A stretch of DNA of 12,110 nucleotides, from the NCBI GenBank assembly GCA_035524095.1, contig DATKPK010000206.1, positions 1 to 12,110 of the forward strand, read 5' to 3'. The first letter of the stretch is position 1; each line of letters starts with the position of its first letter. This stretch comes from DATJUF01 sp035524095 (GTDB lineage: Bacteria > Desulfobacterota > Binatia > Binatales > Binataceae). A program made the position numbers and the translations under genes. Positions 1-6,525 of this stretch are shown here, piece by piece. The notes under the pieces are model-generated. The model did not search any database and was not told where the DNA came from. It worked only from the letters and a program-made list of their open reading frames with translations.

Positions 1-2
1 GG

Positions 3-446
3 CCGCTGCTATGCAATGCGATGGGCCGTCCGGAACTCGCCGATGACCCACGCTACAATGTCCACATGGGCCGCGTCGAAAATGCCGAGGAGATCAAGCG
101 GATGGTGCAGGGATGGCTCGACTCGATGCCGAGTGACGAGGCCGTCTATAGCGTTCTTGAAGAACATCGCGTACCTCATGCGCCCGTATTGTCAGTTGAA
201 GCTGCGATGCGCCATCCGCACCTGCGCGAGCGTCAAATCGTCCGCACGGTGAACGATCGCTTTTTAGGTGAGATTCAGATGCCGGGCTTCCCGCTGCGCT
301 TTTCTGAATTTCCTCGTCATCTCGATCTGGAAGCGCCAACCCTCGGCGAGCACAACGAATCCATCCTCCGCGACCTCCTCGGTTACTCTCCGAGCCGCAT
401 CGCCGCCCTCGAAACCAAAGGCATCCTCCACCACTCCCCCCGTTAA
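3..446 (+). CDS. CaiB/BaiF family CoA-transferase, C-terminal part (5' end outside window)
   Basis: This is the last ~147 residues of a family III (CaiB/BaiF) CoA-transferase, an enzyme family that moves CoA between carboxylic acids in the cytoplasm. The frame is open back to the window edge, so the true start lies upstream; full-length members have roughly 400 residues. The fragment begins with LLCNAMGRPELADDPRY, a pattern typical of the C-terminal half of the family. It continues with a helical stretch (EEIKRMVQGWL), the VPHAPVLSVEAAMRHPHLRER segment and the late APTLGEHNESILRDLLGYS motif that closes the fold. The catalytic Asp of the family lies in the missing part. The substrate cannot be told from this piece. 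The stop is followed by a non-coding stretch and a lower-GC gene pair, so no operon partner is visible downstream. Family assignment is by recognition of these motifs. Confidence 0.88.
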   Translation, partial: PLLCNAMGRPELADDPRYNVHMGRVENAEEIKRMVQGWLDSMPSDEAVYSVLEEHRVPHAPVLSVEAAMRHPHLRERQIVRTVNDRFLGEIQMPGFPLRFSEFPRHLDLEAPTLGEHNESILRDLLGYSPSRIAALETKGILHHSPR

Positions 447-702
447 TTCTCTCAGCCCTCACGGTGCATGACACTTCGAACCAAAACCCGCCCTGACCGT
501 GCGAGCTGATGGCATGTTTGTCGCGCCCGCAGGTCGAGATCTTGCCCGTTTCGTTGGATTAATCTTGCTAAAGAATCCCGCGAGTGGCAGCGATTACACA
601 GGACCTGACAGTTCGCCTTCTGATCGCCGACCTGATATACCCGATGTGACAGGTCCGCAGTAGTCCATGGGATACCGCCGTAACTAGACGGATCGTTGCC
701 AA
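447..702. other. Intergenic region upstream of the PIN-domain pair
   Basis: No gene is seen in these 256 bases. The stretch separates the CoA-transferase from the lower-GC pair. It holds a near-perfect inverted repeat (601-610 and 647-656, described separately), a TATACC element at 636-641 that could be a -10 box, and a 9-bp direct repeat ATGGGATAC at 667-675 and 703-711. The second copy of the direct repeat is the start of the next gene. The first copy opens a frame of only six codons before TAG. Confidence 0.5.
601..656. promoter_or_regulatory. Inverted repeat, possible operator of the downstream pair
   Basis: GGACCTGACA (601-610) and TGACAGGTCC (647-656) are inverted copies with 9 of 10 positions matching, and their inner ends are 36 bp apart. 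A TATACC element lies between them at 636-641. The first gene of the PIN pair starts 46 bp downstream. Toxin-antitoxin operons are commonly autoregulated through such palindromes. That this one is an operator is inference; no start of transcription can be fixed here. Confidence 0.3.
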
Positions 703-1494
703 ATGGGATACAGATCGCGCAAGCAGAAAATGGATGAGCGGCGCGAATATCGCTTTAAGATTACGCCTTATACGCCAGCGACTATTCCGATGGTTCGGTT
801 GGCTGAATACATGCTCGAAATAGCGAGCGTGTTGGGCGAAGAAGAACACGTCCATTTCGTTCGACTCCTAACGGGAAGCACTGTCCTCGTTCAGAAGATA
901 GAAAATGAAGCCGTGCCCAAGGTCGAGGAGCGTCTATCGAGTGTTCGTCGAGGCGATGCACCGCCGACGGTCATCCAGTCGATAAGAAACATCAATAGAA
1001 AGCTACGCGAAGACAACGGCACTGGCGTACTAACGCGCGGGCGAGCAACCATTCTCAAATTTCCCGATGAACCAGAAAAGCCAATAAATTTTGGGGCTTT
1101 TCAACAAGAAGGCAGTTTAGACGGAGTTATAATTGAGGTTGGCGGGAGGGGCGATCCCGTTCCTGTACATTTGCAGCTTCTGGATCAATCGGCGGTTCAC
1201 TTATGCGACGCTGACAGGATTCTAGCCAAGCAATTAGCCAAATATCTATTTGATACTGAAATTCGCGTTCACGGCAATGGTCGATGGGTTCGAGATGAAG
1301 AAGGTAATTGGTCGCTTGAACGCTTCCGCATCAGGCATTTCGAAGAACTTAATGACTCGCCCCTAACCTCAGTTGTGGCGAATTTGCGAACGATAACGGG
1401 AAGTGAGTGGTCGACTCTCAAAGATCCATGGGAAGCGCTAAACGAAATTCGCCACGGGCCGCCCAATAACGATAGTAGTGGTTCCGACGAGTGA
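703..1494 (+). CDS. Unrecognised 263-residue protein paired with a PIN nuclease
   Basis: I do not recognise a named family. The protein is soluble, with no signal peptide or membrane segment. The N-terminal ~105 residues look alpha/beta, starting with EYRFKITPYTPATIPMVRLAEY and a long helix, followed by a charged helical stretch. Residues ~138-210 are strand-rich (GVIIEVGGRGDPVPVHLQL, then IRVHGNGRWVRDEEG and LERFRIRHFEEL), which could be a small beta-barrel of OB-like type; that is inference. The C-terminus is acidic and polar. The gene ends by overlapping the GTG start of the PIN gene by 4 bp (GTGA), which suggests translational coupling and a shared function. If it is an antitoxin it is far larger than the usual 70-100 residues and shows no ribbon-helix-helix, AbrB or Phd pattern. 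The start at 703 lacks a good ribosome site; ATG 730 is an alternative. Base composition is lower in GC than the neighbours (1081-1140: 22 of 60; 1201-1260: 23 of 60). Confidence 0.75.
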   Translation: MGYRSRKQKMDERREYRFKITPYTPATIPMVRLAEYMLEIASVLGEEEHVHFVRLLTGSTVLVQKIENEAVPKVEERLSSVRRGDAPPTVIQSIRNINRKLREDNGTGVLTRGRATILKFPDEPEKPINFGAFQQEGSLDGVIIEVGGRGDPVPVHLQLLDQSAVHLCDADRILAKQLAKYLFDTEIRVHGNGRWVRDEEGNWSLERFRIRHFEELNDSPLTSVVANLRTITGSEWSTLKDPWEALNEIRHGPPNNDSSGSDE

Positions 1495-2063
1495 GTGTTG
1501 CCTTTGATGCAACCATCCTGCTGCCCTTATTCTTTCCCAATATACCTGCGCCAAAGGACCCTACAACAAACAAGCCAATTGAGCACTGTCGCGAGCGGAT
1601 CGATTCTTTCGTTAACGAACTCGACAAAAATCATACTAAGGTGATCATTCCGACGCCTGCACTTAGTGAGATACTAGTATATGCCGAAGATGCTGGTCCT
1701 GAGTATTTCGAACAGATCAGACGATCTAGAGCATTCAGGATTGAACCATTCGATGATCGTGCCGCCGCAGAAGTCGCTATAATGATCCGAACGGACTTAA
1801 GGAAGCTTGGGAGAAAGCGTGGCCGCCAAGTACTCGACACTTGGGCGAAGGTGAAATTCGATAGGCAGATTGTTGCGATAGCTAAGGTTAACGGCGTAAC
1901 AGCTCTATATTCAGACGCCAAAGGGGTTCGGTCATTTGCCGACAGCTCTCATTTGGCGACCTTTGGTATCGCCGACCTTCCACTTCCAGCGAGTGCCTCT
2001 CAAATGCCTTTAGATTTCAATCGGCAATCGCCGCAAAAGCGATCGCGTGACACGCCAGAATAA
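1491..2063 (+). CDS. PIN-domain protein, VapC-like putative ribonuclease
   Basis: This 190-residue protein is predicted to be a PIN-domain endoribonuclease, the fold of VapC and FitB toxins, which cut RNA with Mg2+ or Mn2+ held by acidic residues. All four expected acids are present: D6 in VAFDATILLP, E60 in PALSEILVYA, D124 in KFDRQIVAIA and D142 in ALYSDAKGVRSFA. The 18-residue step between the last two matches that of FitB-type proteins. The gap between D6 and E60 (54 residues) is longer than the usual ~37 because of a Pro/Lys-rich insertion around residues 16-34. A positively charged stretch, LRKLGRKRGRQ (103-113), precedes the third acid. The C-terminal ~30 residues are a polar tail outside the fold. 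It starts with GTG inside the stop of the preceding gene (overlap GTGA), so the two are very likely cotranscribed. It shares the lower GC of its partner. Function as a toxin or defence effector is inferred from fold and context. Confidence 0.82.
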   Translation: MSVAFDATILLPLFFPNIPAPKDPTTNKPIEHCRERIDSFVNELDKNHTKVIIPTPALSEILVYAEDAGPEYFEQIRRSRAFRIEPFDDRAAAEVAIMIRTDLRKLGRKRGRQVLDTWAKVKFDRQIVAIAKVNGVTALYSDAKGVRSFADSSHLATFGIADLPLPASASQMPLDFNRQSPQKRSRDTPE

Positions 2064-2186
2064 GTAGCCTTTTTACATCTCTCTTTCGGAGGTTGCTTCC
2101 TTCGTTTTTTCAACGCGGATTTGACTCGATTCGCTCAGATGCAACAAGCTCGTGATCTATTCCCGAGACGGCAGCTTCCTAATTCT

Positions 2187-2206
2187 ATCGACGGCTATCC
2201 GTCGAT
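2187..2206. repeat. Perfect 8-bp hairpin
   Basis: ATCGACGG (2187-2194) and CCGTCGAT (2199-2206) form a perfect stem around a 4-nt loop CTAT. It begins 123 bp after the PIN gene stop. No T-run follows on either strand, so a classical intrinsic terminator is not supported. It might be a stabilising 3' hairpin or a protein site. Confidence 0.4.
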
Positions 2207-2395
2207 GTCCAATTAGTGACAAACCGTCGTATTTTCCAGCGAGGTTCATTCTGTAGGCATCCTCCGCTTTTCAGGGCCACGGCGAAGAAGTGCTCGTCCG
2301 CCTCGAAGCCAGATTTCATCCACACGTTTGTCGGACTCATCAGGGTTATTCGGTGGCGAAGAAATAACGTTCCTTTGTGTTAGAAACGGAATCGC

Positions 2396-2425
2396 TTGAC
2401 AGAAGCGAAAATTTAGCGAAATACT
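2396..2425 (+). promoter_or_regulatory. Sigma-70-like promoter candidate
   Basis: A perfect -35 hexamer TTGACA (2396-2401) is followed after 18 bp by AATACT (2420-2425), which matches 4 of 6 bases of TATAAT. Transcription would begin near 2432, about 27 bases before the ATG of the small ORF at 2459. The match is reasonable but untested, and such sites occur by chance. Confidence 0.35.
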
Positions 2426-2458
2426 CTAGGCGAACTTACGAGCCGTACAGGTGAAGCT

Positions 2459-2641
2459 ATGAGATTAGGAGTTGAGCCGATAATTCTTCGATCAGAAGCA
2501 ATGGTGGTCGCGCAACCCACGCCCACGCCTTACGAAGCCTGTGCGCGCTGTGGACTGTATCATCGCCTCATTTTGGTCCGCCGCCTCTGGATGCAACCCG
2601 AGCATGATTGCCGGACCAGCGACAACGACGCAGTCAACTGA
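2459..2641 (+). CDS. Doubtful 60-residue ORF
   Basis: I do not recognise this peptide. Support for a real gene is limited to a promoter-like site just upstream and AGGTGA at 2449-2454, 4 bases before the ATG. The product contains CARC (a C-x2-C pair), followed by GLYH and later PEHDC, which could in principle form a small zinc site. There is no signal peptide or membrane segment. A competing frame (from 2541) overlaps it, and neither resembles a known family. Chance ORFs of this length are common at this GC content. Confidence 0.25.
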   Translation: MRLGVEPIILRSEAMVVAQPTPTPYEACARCGLYHRLILVRRLWMQPEHDCRTSDNDAVN

Positions 2642-2794
2642 GCCCAGCCTCTGCGACTCCTTGATTTGTTTACTGATGCGCTCGAACCGCGTGCGCTTCC
2701 CCCATCATCTCCGGCGCTGCTCTCGTCGAAAGCAGGCGGAATTGAAGATTACCCGGCCTTACCGACGACTGGCTCAGCAGATTAGCAGCGATTC

Positions 2795-3298
2795 TCAATG
2801 CTGGGGTTGCTCCAGTTGTCCGATCACATCAGCCAAACCCGGATCGCCCGTAGCAAAGTCCAACTTGTCCATGCCCAAATAGGGATTCTTGAATTTGGCC
2901 ATCTCTTCGGGTGAATTATCGCAATAGACTTCCAGTTCATGCCCGTCGGGGTCACGGAAATAGACGCTCTTGGTGACGCCGTGGTCGACCGTGAACGAGA
3001 TCGGCACATCCTTTTCTTTGAATTCTTTGTAAGCCGCGCGTAAATCTTCCTCATTGCGCAAGCGAAACGCGATGTGCGCTAATCCTATCTGTTTGCCGCG
3101 CAAACCCTCCGCTTCCGCTCCAACTTCAAACAAGGCTATTTCGTGATGGTCACGCCGGTTGTTCGCAAGAAAAACCGCGCGAATCCCCGGCACCTCCATC
3201 ATCACGTCCATGCCCAGCACTTCGGTATAGAAAGCGCGTGAACGTTTAAGGTTTCTCACTTTAATGACCACATGGCCAATACGCTCCGCATGAATCAT
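2795..3298 (-). CDS. VOC-superfamily (glyoxalase/extradiol dioxygenase-like) protein
   Basis: This 167-residue cytoplasmic protein belongs to the vicinal oxygen chelate superfamily, whose members bind a metal through a 2-His-1-Glu set and act as glyoxalases, extradiol dioxygenases, epimerases or resistance proteins. Two beta-alpha-beta-beta-beta modules are visible. The first holds GHVVIKVRNLKRSRAFYTEVLG with H9. The second holds GLAHIAFRL with H75 and ends in FRDPDGHELEVY with E123, so the metal ligands appear intact. The pattern is closest to the catechol-2,3-dioxygenase-like group, but the substrate cannot be read from sequence. ATG at 3298 was preferred over an upstream in-frame start at 3343 because it directly precedes the first strand (MIHAERIGHVVIKV) and AAGGTG lies 5 bases upstream. 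It is divergent from the radical SAM gene, so the promoters share the short region around 3300-3400. Confidence 0.87.
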   Translation of the reverse strand: MIHAERIGHVVIKVRNLKRSRAFYTEVLGMDVMMEVPGIRAVFLANNRRDHHEIALFEVGAEAEGLRGKQIGLAHIAFRLRNEEDLRAAYKEFKEKDVPISFTVDHGVTKSVYFRDPDGHELEVYCDNSPEEMAKFKNPYLGMDKLDFATGDPGLADVIGQLEQPQH

Positions 3299-3498
3299 AA
3301 GGGCACCTTCGATTGACGAGCTCTCACTTTCACGTCCAATCAATCGATCTCTTAGTCTCTCGCCGACCCCACCGTCAACGTGGATTTGCTCGTATGATTA
3401 TCATGGCCTTTGGCCGCGCGGCTCACTGGTCGGGGATAGCTCTTGACATTAGCGAAGAAAAGACGAAACTGATTGCCGGGAACGGAGCGGCGAGGATC

Positions 3499-4503
3499 AT
3501 GAAAACTACCGCCGAATTGGCGATTGCGACCGCGCGCGACGAAGCGCCAATCGCCCCTATCCGTGACGTCGAGTTCCTCGCGATGCCGGTGCGCCAGATC
3601 CTGAACCGCTGCACCAGCCCGCGGATGCACTTTCGCTGGACCATCAACCCCTACCGCGGATGCGAGTTCGGCTGTGTCTACTGCTACGCGCGCTACACTC
3701 ACGAATTCCTCGAACTGCGCGATCCGATGGACTTCGAGCGCCGCATTTTTGTCAAGCTGAAAGCAGCGGAAGTGCTCGCCCGAACGCTCGCCAAAACGCC
3801 CCTCGGCAAGGATCAAATAGCCCTCGGCACCGCCACCGACCCCTATCAGCCGGCCGAGCGGAAATTCGAATTGACCCGCGGGATGTTGCGCGTGTTCTCC
3901 TCGGTCGGCGGCCTCGACCTCTCGATTACCACGAAGTCTGCGCTGATCCTCCGCGACCTTGATCTGCTCACCGCGATCAATCGGCGCTCGCGATTATCGG
4001 TAAACTTCTCGTTGATCACCGTCAATCGCAAGCTCCAGCGCATGCTCGAGCCGCGGGCTCCGCGCCCAGCTTTACGTTTGCGCGCGCTGGCTCAACTGAG
4101 CGCCGCAGGCATCCGCTGCCATCTCTTGATGATGCCGATGATACCTGGCCTTACCGACGACCCTTCGGCGATTGAGAGCGTTATTCGCGCTGGACGCCGC
4201 GCTGGCGCTGCCGCAATTTGGTGGCGATCGCTGTTTCTCAAGCCAGCCGCTGCCCGCCGTTTCATTCCGTTCATTCGCGCCAACTATCCCGGCGCGGCCG
4301 AACGTATCAACCTGTTCTATGAGCGCGCGACCTATGCTCCGATCGCCTACGATGAACACCTGCGTGCCATCTTCGACCGCCTCCGTCGCAAGTACGGTTA
4401 CGACCCCGATGCCGTTCGCGGCGACACGATGAATGAAGGCGGTGAATCGCCGCCTAACAAGACATCGCCGCCCGAGCAGCTTTCATTGATTGCTAATCGA
4501 TAA
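3499..4503 (+). CDS. Radical SAM protein, SplB/Rv2578c-like
   Basis: This is a radical S-adenosylmethionine enzyme of the group related to spore photoproduct lyase and mycobacterial Rv2578c. From the chosen start it has 334 residues. The [4Fe-4S] cluster motif is CEFGCVYC (C55, C59, C62; CX3CX2C), preceded by the group's INPYRGC lead-in and followed by YARYTHEF. Further typical elements are GTATDPYQPAE, the SITTKSALILRDLDLL strand and the late MMPMIPGLTDD segment. Such proteins often act on DNA or RNA, but the substrate of this subgroup is not established. The frame is open further upstream: ATG 3394 and TTG 3313 are in-frame alternatives. I chose ATG 3499 because the added residues do not look like the family and GAGG lies just upstream, although spacing is short. 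The gene is convergent with the lipoprotein gene beyond it and divergent from the VOC gene. Confidence 0.9.
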   Translation: MKTTAELAIATARDEAPIAPIRDVEFLAMPVRQILNRCTSPRMHFRWTINPYRGCEFGCVYCYARYTHEFLELRDPMDFERRIFVKLKAAEVLARTLAKTPLGKDQIALGTATDPYQPAERKFELTRGMLRVFSSVGGLDLSITTKSALILRDLDLLTAINRRSRLSVNFSLITVNRKLQRMLEPRAPRPALRLRALAQLSAAGIRCHLLMMPMIPGLTDDPSAIESVIRAGRRAGAAAIWWRSLFLKPAAARRFIPFIRANYPGAAERINLFYERATYAPIAYDEHLRAIFDRLRRKYGYDPDAVRGDTMNEGGESPPNKTSPPEQLSLIANR

Positions 4504-4561
4504 AAGTGAGGCCAACTGCGCGGCGCCGAAGCATCAGAGAAGCGGAAAATCGGCCATCAGT

Positions 4562-4930
4562 TCAGAAATAGTGCACAGCATTGTTGCAGGCTGAATTCGA
4601 TTTCGCACTCGATCCGCTACTCTCACTCCCGGGTCCTTGACATGGGATAGGGGAAGGATGCGTGCCGTTGCGCATGTCATAAAGCTGAGTCGCGGTATAA
4701 GTCTTACCATCGCAAACGTAAAGCCGCGGGGTGGCCTGCTGGATTAGCGTGCAGTTGGCGAGCACAGGTCCCCCTCCGGAATCCGATTCAGAAGGAGCAA
4801 AAAAATTGGTGCATCCGCTGAGCGCGCTCATCGCGATCACGACGGCCACAATTCCACCTATTCGTCCTCGACGACGATTCGCACGATTCCGCGCCATCGC
4901 GGCTTGCGAGCCTGCTATTATGTTGCTCAT
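4562..4930 (-). CDS. Small Cys-containing lipoprotein, function unknown
   Basis: A 122-residue predicted lipoprotein. A basic N-region (RNRANRRRGR) is followed by a hydrophobic core (IGGIVAVVIAMSA) and the lipobox LSGC with Cys40. The mature part is then about 82 residues, attached to a membrane. It contains four further cysteines (60, 73, 97, 115), enough for two disulphides, and a central YVCDGKTYTATQLYDMRNG segment that looks folded; the rest is Ser/Gly/Pro rich. I do not recognise a family. An internal ATG (codon 12, at 4897) gives a signal peptide of more normal length and may be the true start; neither start has a clear ribosome site. The gene begins 44 bp downstream of the tRNA-Leu gene on the same strand, and may be read through from the tpiA-secG-tRNA unit. 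Confidence 0.72.
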   Translation of the reverse strand: MSNIIAGSQAAMARNRANRRRGRIGGIVAVVIAMSALSGCTNFFAPSESDSGGGPVLANCTLIQQATPRLYVCDGKTYTATQLYDMRNGTHPSPIPCQGPGSESSGSSAKSNSACNNAVHYF

Positions 4931-4974
4931 TCAGTATGTCTTGCGGCTAATTAGCTAGGCCGTTGGCCACTTGA

Positions 4975-5061
4975 TGGTGCGCGGGGCGGGACTTGAACCC
5001 GCACGGTATTTCTACCACGAGCCCCTCAAACTCGCGTGTCTGCCTGTTCCACCACCCGCGC
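4975..5061 (-). tRNA. tRNA-Leu (anticodon GAG), CCA encoded
   Basis: The minus strand folds as a class II tRNA. The acceptor stem is GCGCGGG paired with CCCGCGC, with A as discriminator and an encoded CCA at 4975-4977. The anticodon arm is CGAGT-TTGAGGG-GCTCG, giving anticodon GAG, which reads leucine codons CUC and CUU. There is a long variable arm GGTA-GAAA-TACC, as expected for leucine, and a T arm GCGGG-TTCAAGT-CCCGC. Without CCA the gene ends at 4978. It lies downstream of tpiA-secG on the same strand; in E. coli the gene after secG (leuU) is also a tRNA-Leu with anticodon GAG, so the order is conserved. Confidence 0.95.
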
Positions 5062-5077
5062 TTACTTCCGACTAATG

Positions 5078-5105
5078 AAGATACATGCTTCTAACGAAGT
5101 TCCAA
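5078..5105 (-). promoter_or_regulatory. Possible promoter of tRNA-Leu
   Basis: On the minus strand TTGGAA (5105-5100) and TATCTT (5083-5078) are 16 bp apart, each matching 4 of 6 consensus bases. The tRNA would begin about 10 bases after the predicted start of transcription. The match is weak; readthrough from secG is an alternative. Confidence 0.3.
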
Positions 5106-5200
5106 GACCTGCGCCAGATTTCCCTGATTGCTGCCCGATTGGCTGAGTTGACGTCCAGCGGAACCGGCTGTCACTCTGTCGCGGCCACTGGATGTTCTGC

Positions 5201-5569
5201 CTACTTCGTCGGCGCGGGGACAGCCGGAGCCGAAACCGGACCGCCGCCGGTAGCCGGATGAGCCGGTGCTTTATTCGCCGGACTTGCGGGCGCTACCGTA
5301 TGCGTAATCACGCCACGGCTCTCGAAAATGCTCCCCGTGATATGGCGTGTCGATGCATAGGCGAGAAAAATCGACGTTGCGAAGAACGTGGCCGCCGCCG
5401 CCCAGGTGATTTTCGTCAGCAGATTGCCCGCACCTGACGACCCAAAAACCGTCTGGCTGGAGCCCCCGAAGACCGCGCCGACGTCCGCCCCTTTGCCCTG
5501 CTGCAGCAGGATCACGATTACCAGCGTAACGCAGACTGCGATATGGATAACGATTGCGGCCGTGACCAT
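5201..5569 (-). CDS. secG: Preprotein translocase subunit SecG
   Basis: SecG is the small accessory subunit of the SecYEG channel in the inner membrane, helping SecA-driven export. The 122-residue product has two membrane segments (about residues 3-23 and 52-72). They are joined by the diagnostic cytoplasmic loop LLQQGKGADVGAVFGGSSQT followed by VFGSSGAGNLL. A Pro/Ala-rich low-complexity tail of about 45 residues follows, common in longer SecG proteins. The start ATG is directly before the first membrane segment. The gene lies 42 bp downstream of tpiA on the same strand and is followed by tRNA-Leu, a widely conserved order. No clear ribosome site is seen upstream, which fits translation within the tpiA transcript. 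Confidence 0.95.
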   Translation of the reverse strand: MVTAAIVIHIAVCVTLVIVILLQQGKGADVGAVFGGSSQTVFGSSGAGNLLTKITWAAAATFFATSIFLAYASTRHITGSIFESRGVITHTVAPASPANKAPAHPATGGGPVSAPAVPAPTK

Positions 5570-5611
5570 TTAGTTCGATTCTACCGGAAATTGAGCGGGG
5601 TTTGTTCTGAT

Positions 5612-6385
5612 TCAGCCTGCCTTCGCGCAGACGATTCGAGCGAACGAATCGGCGTTCAGGCTGGCGCCACCCACCAATGCTCCATCAATATCTGGTTTCG
5701 CGACCAGACTGTCAACATTGTCTGGCGTCACGCTCCCCCCGTAAAGGATACGGATAGTTGATGCGATTTCGCGCCCGTAAGTCTCATCCAACAGGCCGCG
5801 AATCGCGCCATGCACCGTCTGGGCATGCTCCGGCGTAGCTGTCCGTCCCGTCCCGATAGCCCATACTGGCTCGTACGCTATCACTACTCGATGGGCCTCG
5901 CTGATCTGAATTGCGGTGAGACCGCGCTGTAGTTGAGCTATTACCGTTTCCAGCGTGCGCCCGCCGTCGCGCTGTTCGAGCGTCTCTCCGACGCACAGGA
6001 TCGGTGTTAGGCGATTTCCGATTGCCCCCGCTACCCGTTTGCTAATTAGCTCGTCCGTTTCACCGAAAATATGCCGCCGCTCCGAATGGCCCAAAATAAC
6101 GTGGCTGACTCCAAAGAATTGCAGCATCGCAGGTGAGATTTCACCGGTGAATGCCCCCTTGGCCTCGAAATGGGCGTTCTGGGCGCCAAGCGCAATCGAC
6201 GAGCCGGCCAGCGCCTGAGCCGCCGCCGGAATCCCGAGGAAAGGCGGAGCAATCATCACCTCGCGGTCGCGTGCGATCACAGCCGCATCGGGATCGAGCT
6301 TTGCCCGCAAACTGTCGATTAGCGCGCGGCCCTCGGCCGGCGTCAGGTTCATTTTCCAATTGGCAGCGAACAGGAGCTTGCGCAT
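5612..6385 (-). CDS. tpiA: Triose-phosphate isomerase
   Basis: The enzyme interconverts dihydroxyacetone phosphate and glyceraldehyde 3-phosphate in glycolysis and gluconeogenesis, as a cytoplasmic TIM barrel. The 257-residue product shows all catalytic positions: N9 and K11 in AANWKMN, H100 in LGHSERR and E172 in AYEPVWAIGTG. It also has the closing-loop sequence after E172 and the C-terminal phosphate-binding ILYGGSV and GALVGGASL motifs. Length is normal. ATG at 6385 was chosen over the ATG two codons earlier (6391) because GGAG at 6395-6392 lies 6 bases before it, and the protein then starts with the usual MRKLLFAANWKMN. It heads a minus-strand unit with secG and tRNA-Leu. Confidence 0.97.
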   Translation of the reverse strand: MRKLLFAANWKMNLTPAEGRALIDSLRAKLDPDAAVIARDREVMIAPPFLGIPAAAQALAGSSIALGAQNAHFEAKGAFTGEISPAMLQFFGVSHVILGHSERRHIFGETDELISKRVAGAIGNRLTPILCVGETLEQRDGGRTLETVIAQLQRGLTAIQISEAHRVVIAYEPVWAIGTGRTATPEHAQTVHGAIRGLLDETYGREIASTIRILYGGSVTPDNVDSLVAKPDIDGALVGGASLNADSFARIVCAKAG

Positions 6386-6525
6386 CGTCATCTCCGCGCC
6401 GACAGCTCACGCTCATCGGCGAGCCAATCATTAGTGGCGAATCGAGAATGACAAGAATAGGCCGTGGAAAAAAGATCACTCACGGCGCGATTGATTCGAT
6501 TTCCAGCTCAGAGGCCTGACCCGAA

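Larger units (their letters stand above)
2064..2794. other. Gene-poor stretch between the PIN pair and the VOC gene
   Basis: No well-supported gene is visible in these ~730 bases. They hold a perfect 8-bp hairpin at 2187-2206, a promoter-like site at 2396-2425 and a doubtful 60-codon ORF at 2459-2641, each listed separately. From 2642 to 2794 I see nothing. Overlapping frames give only short unrecognisable peptides. The stretch could be remains of an inserted segment carrying the PIN pair, but no terminal repeats or integrase remnants are seen. Confidence 0.5.

Noticed and set aside
4944..4953. 10-bp palindrome GCTAATTAGC after the tRNA as a terminator or attachment site
   Set aside because: No T-run follows and no integrase or repeated tRNA end is present nearby.
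6141..6519. Open frames on both strands over the tpiA 5' end
   Set aside because: They overlap tpiA, whose catalytic residues are intact; the alternative frames are Arg/Pro/Ser-rich shadows.
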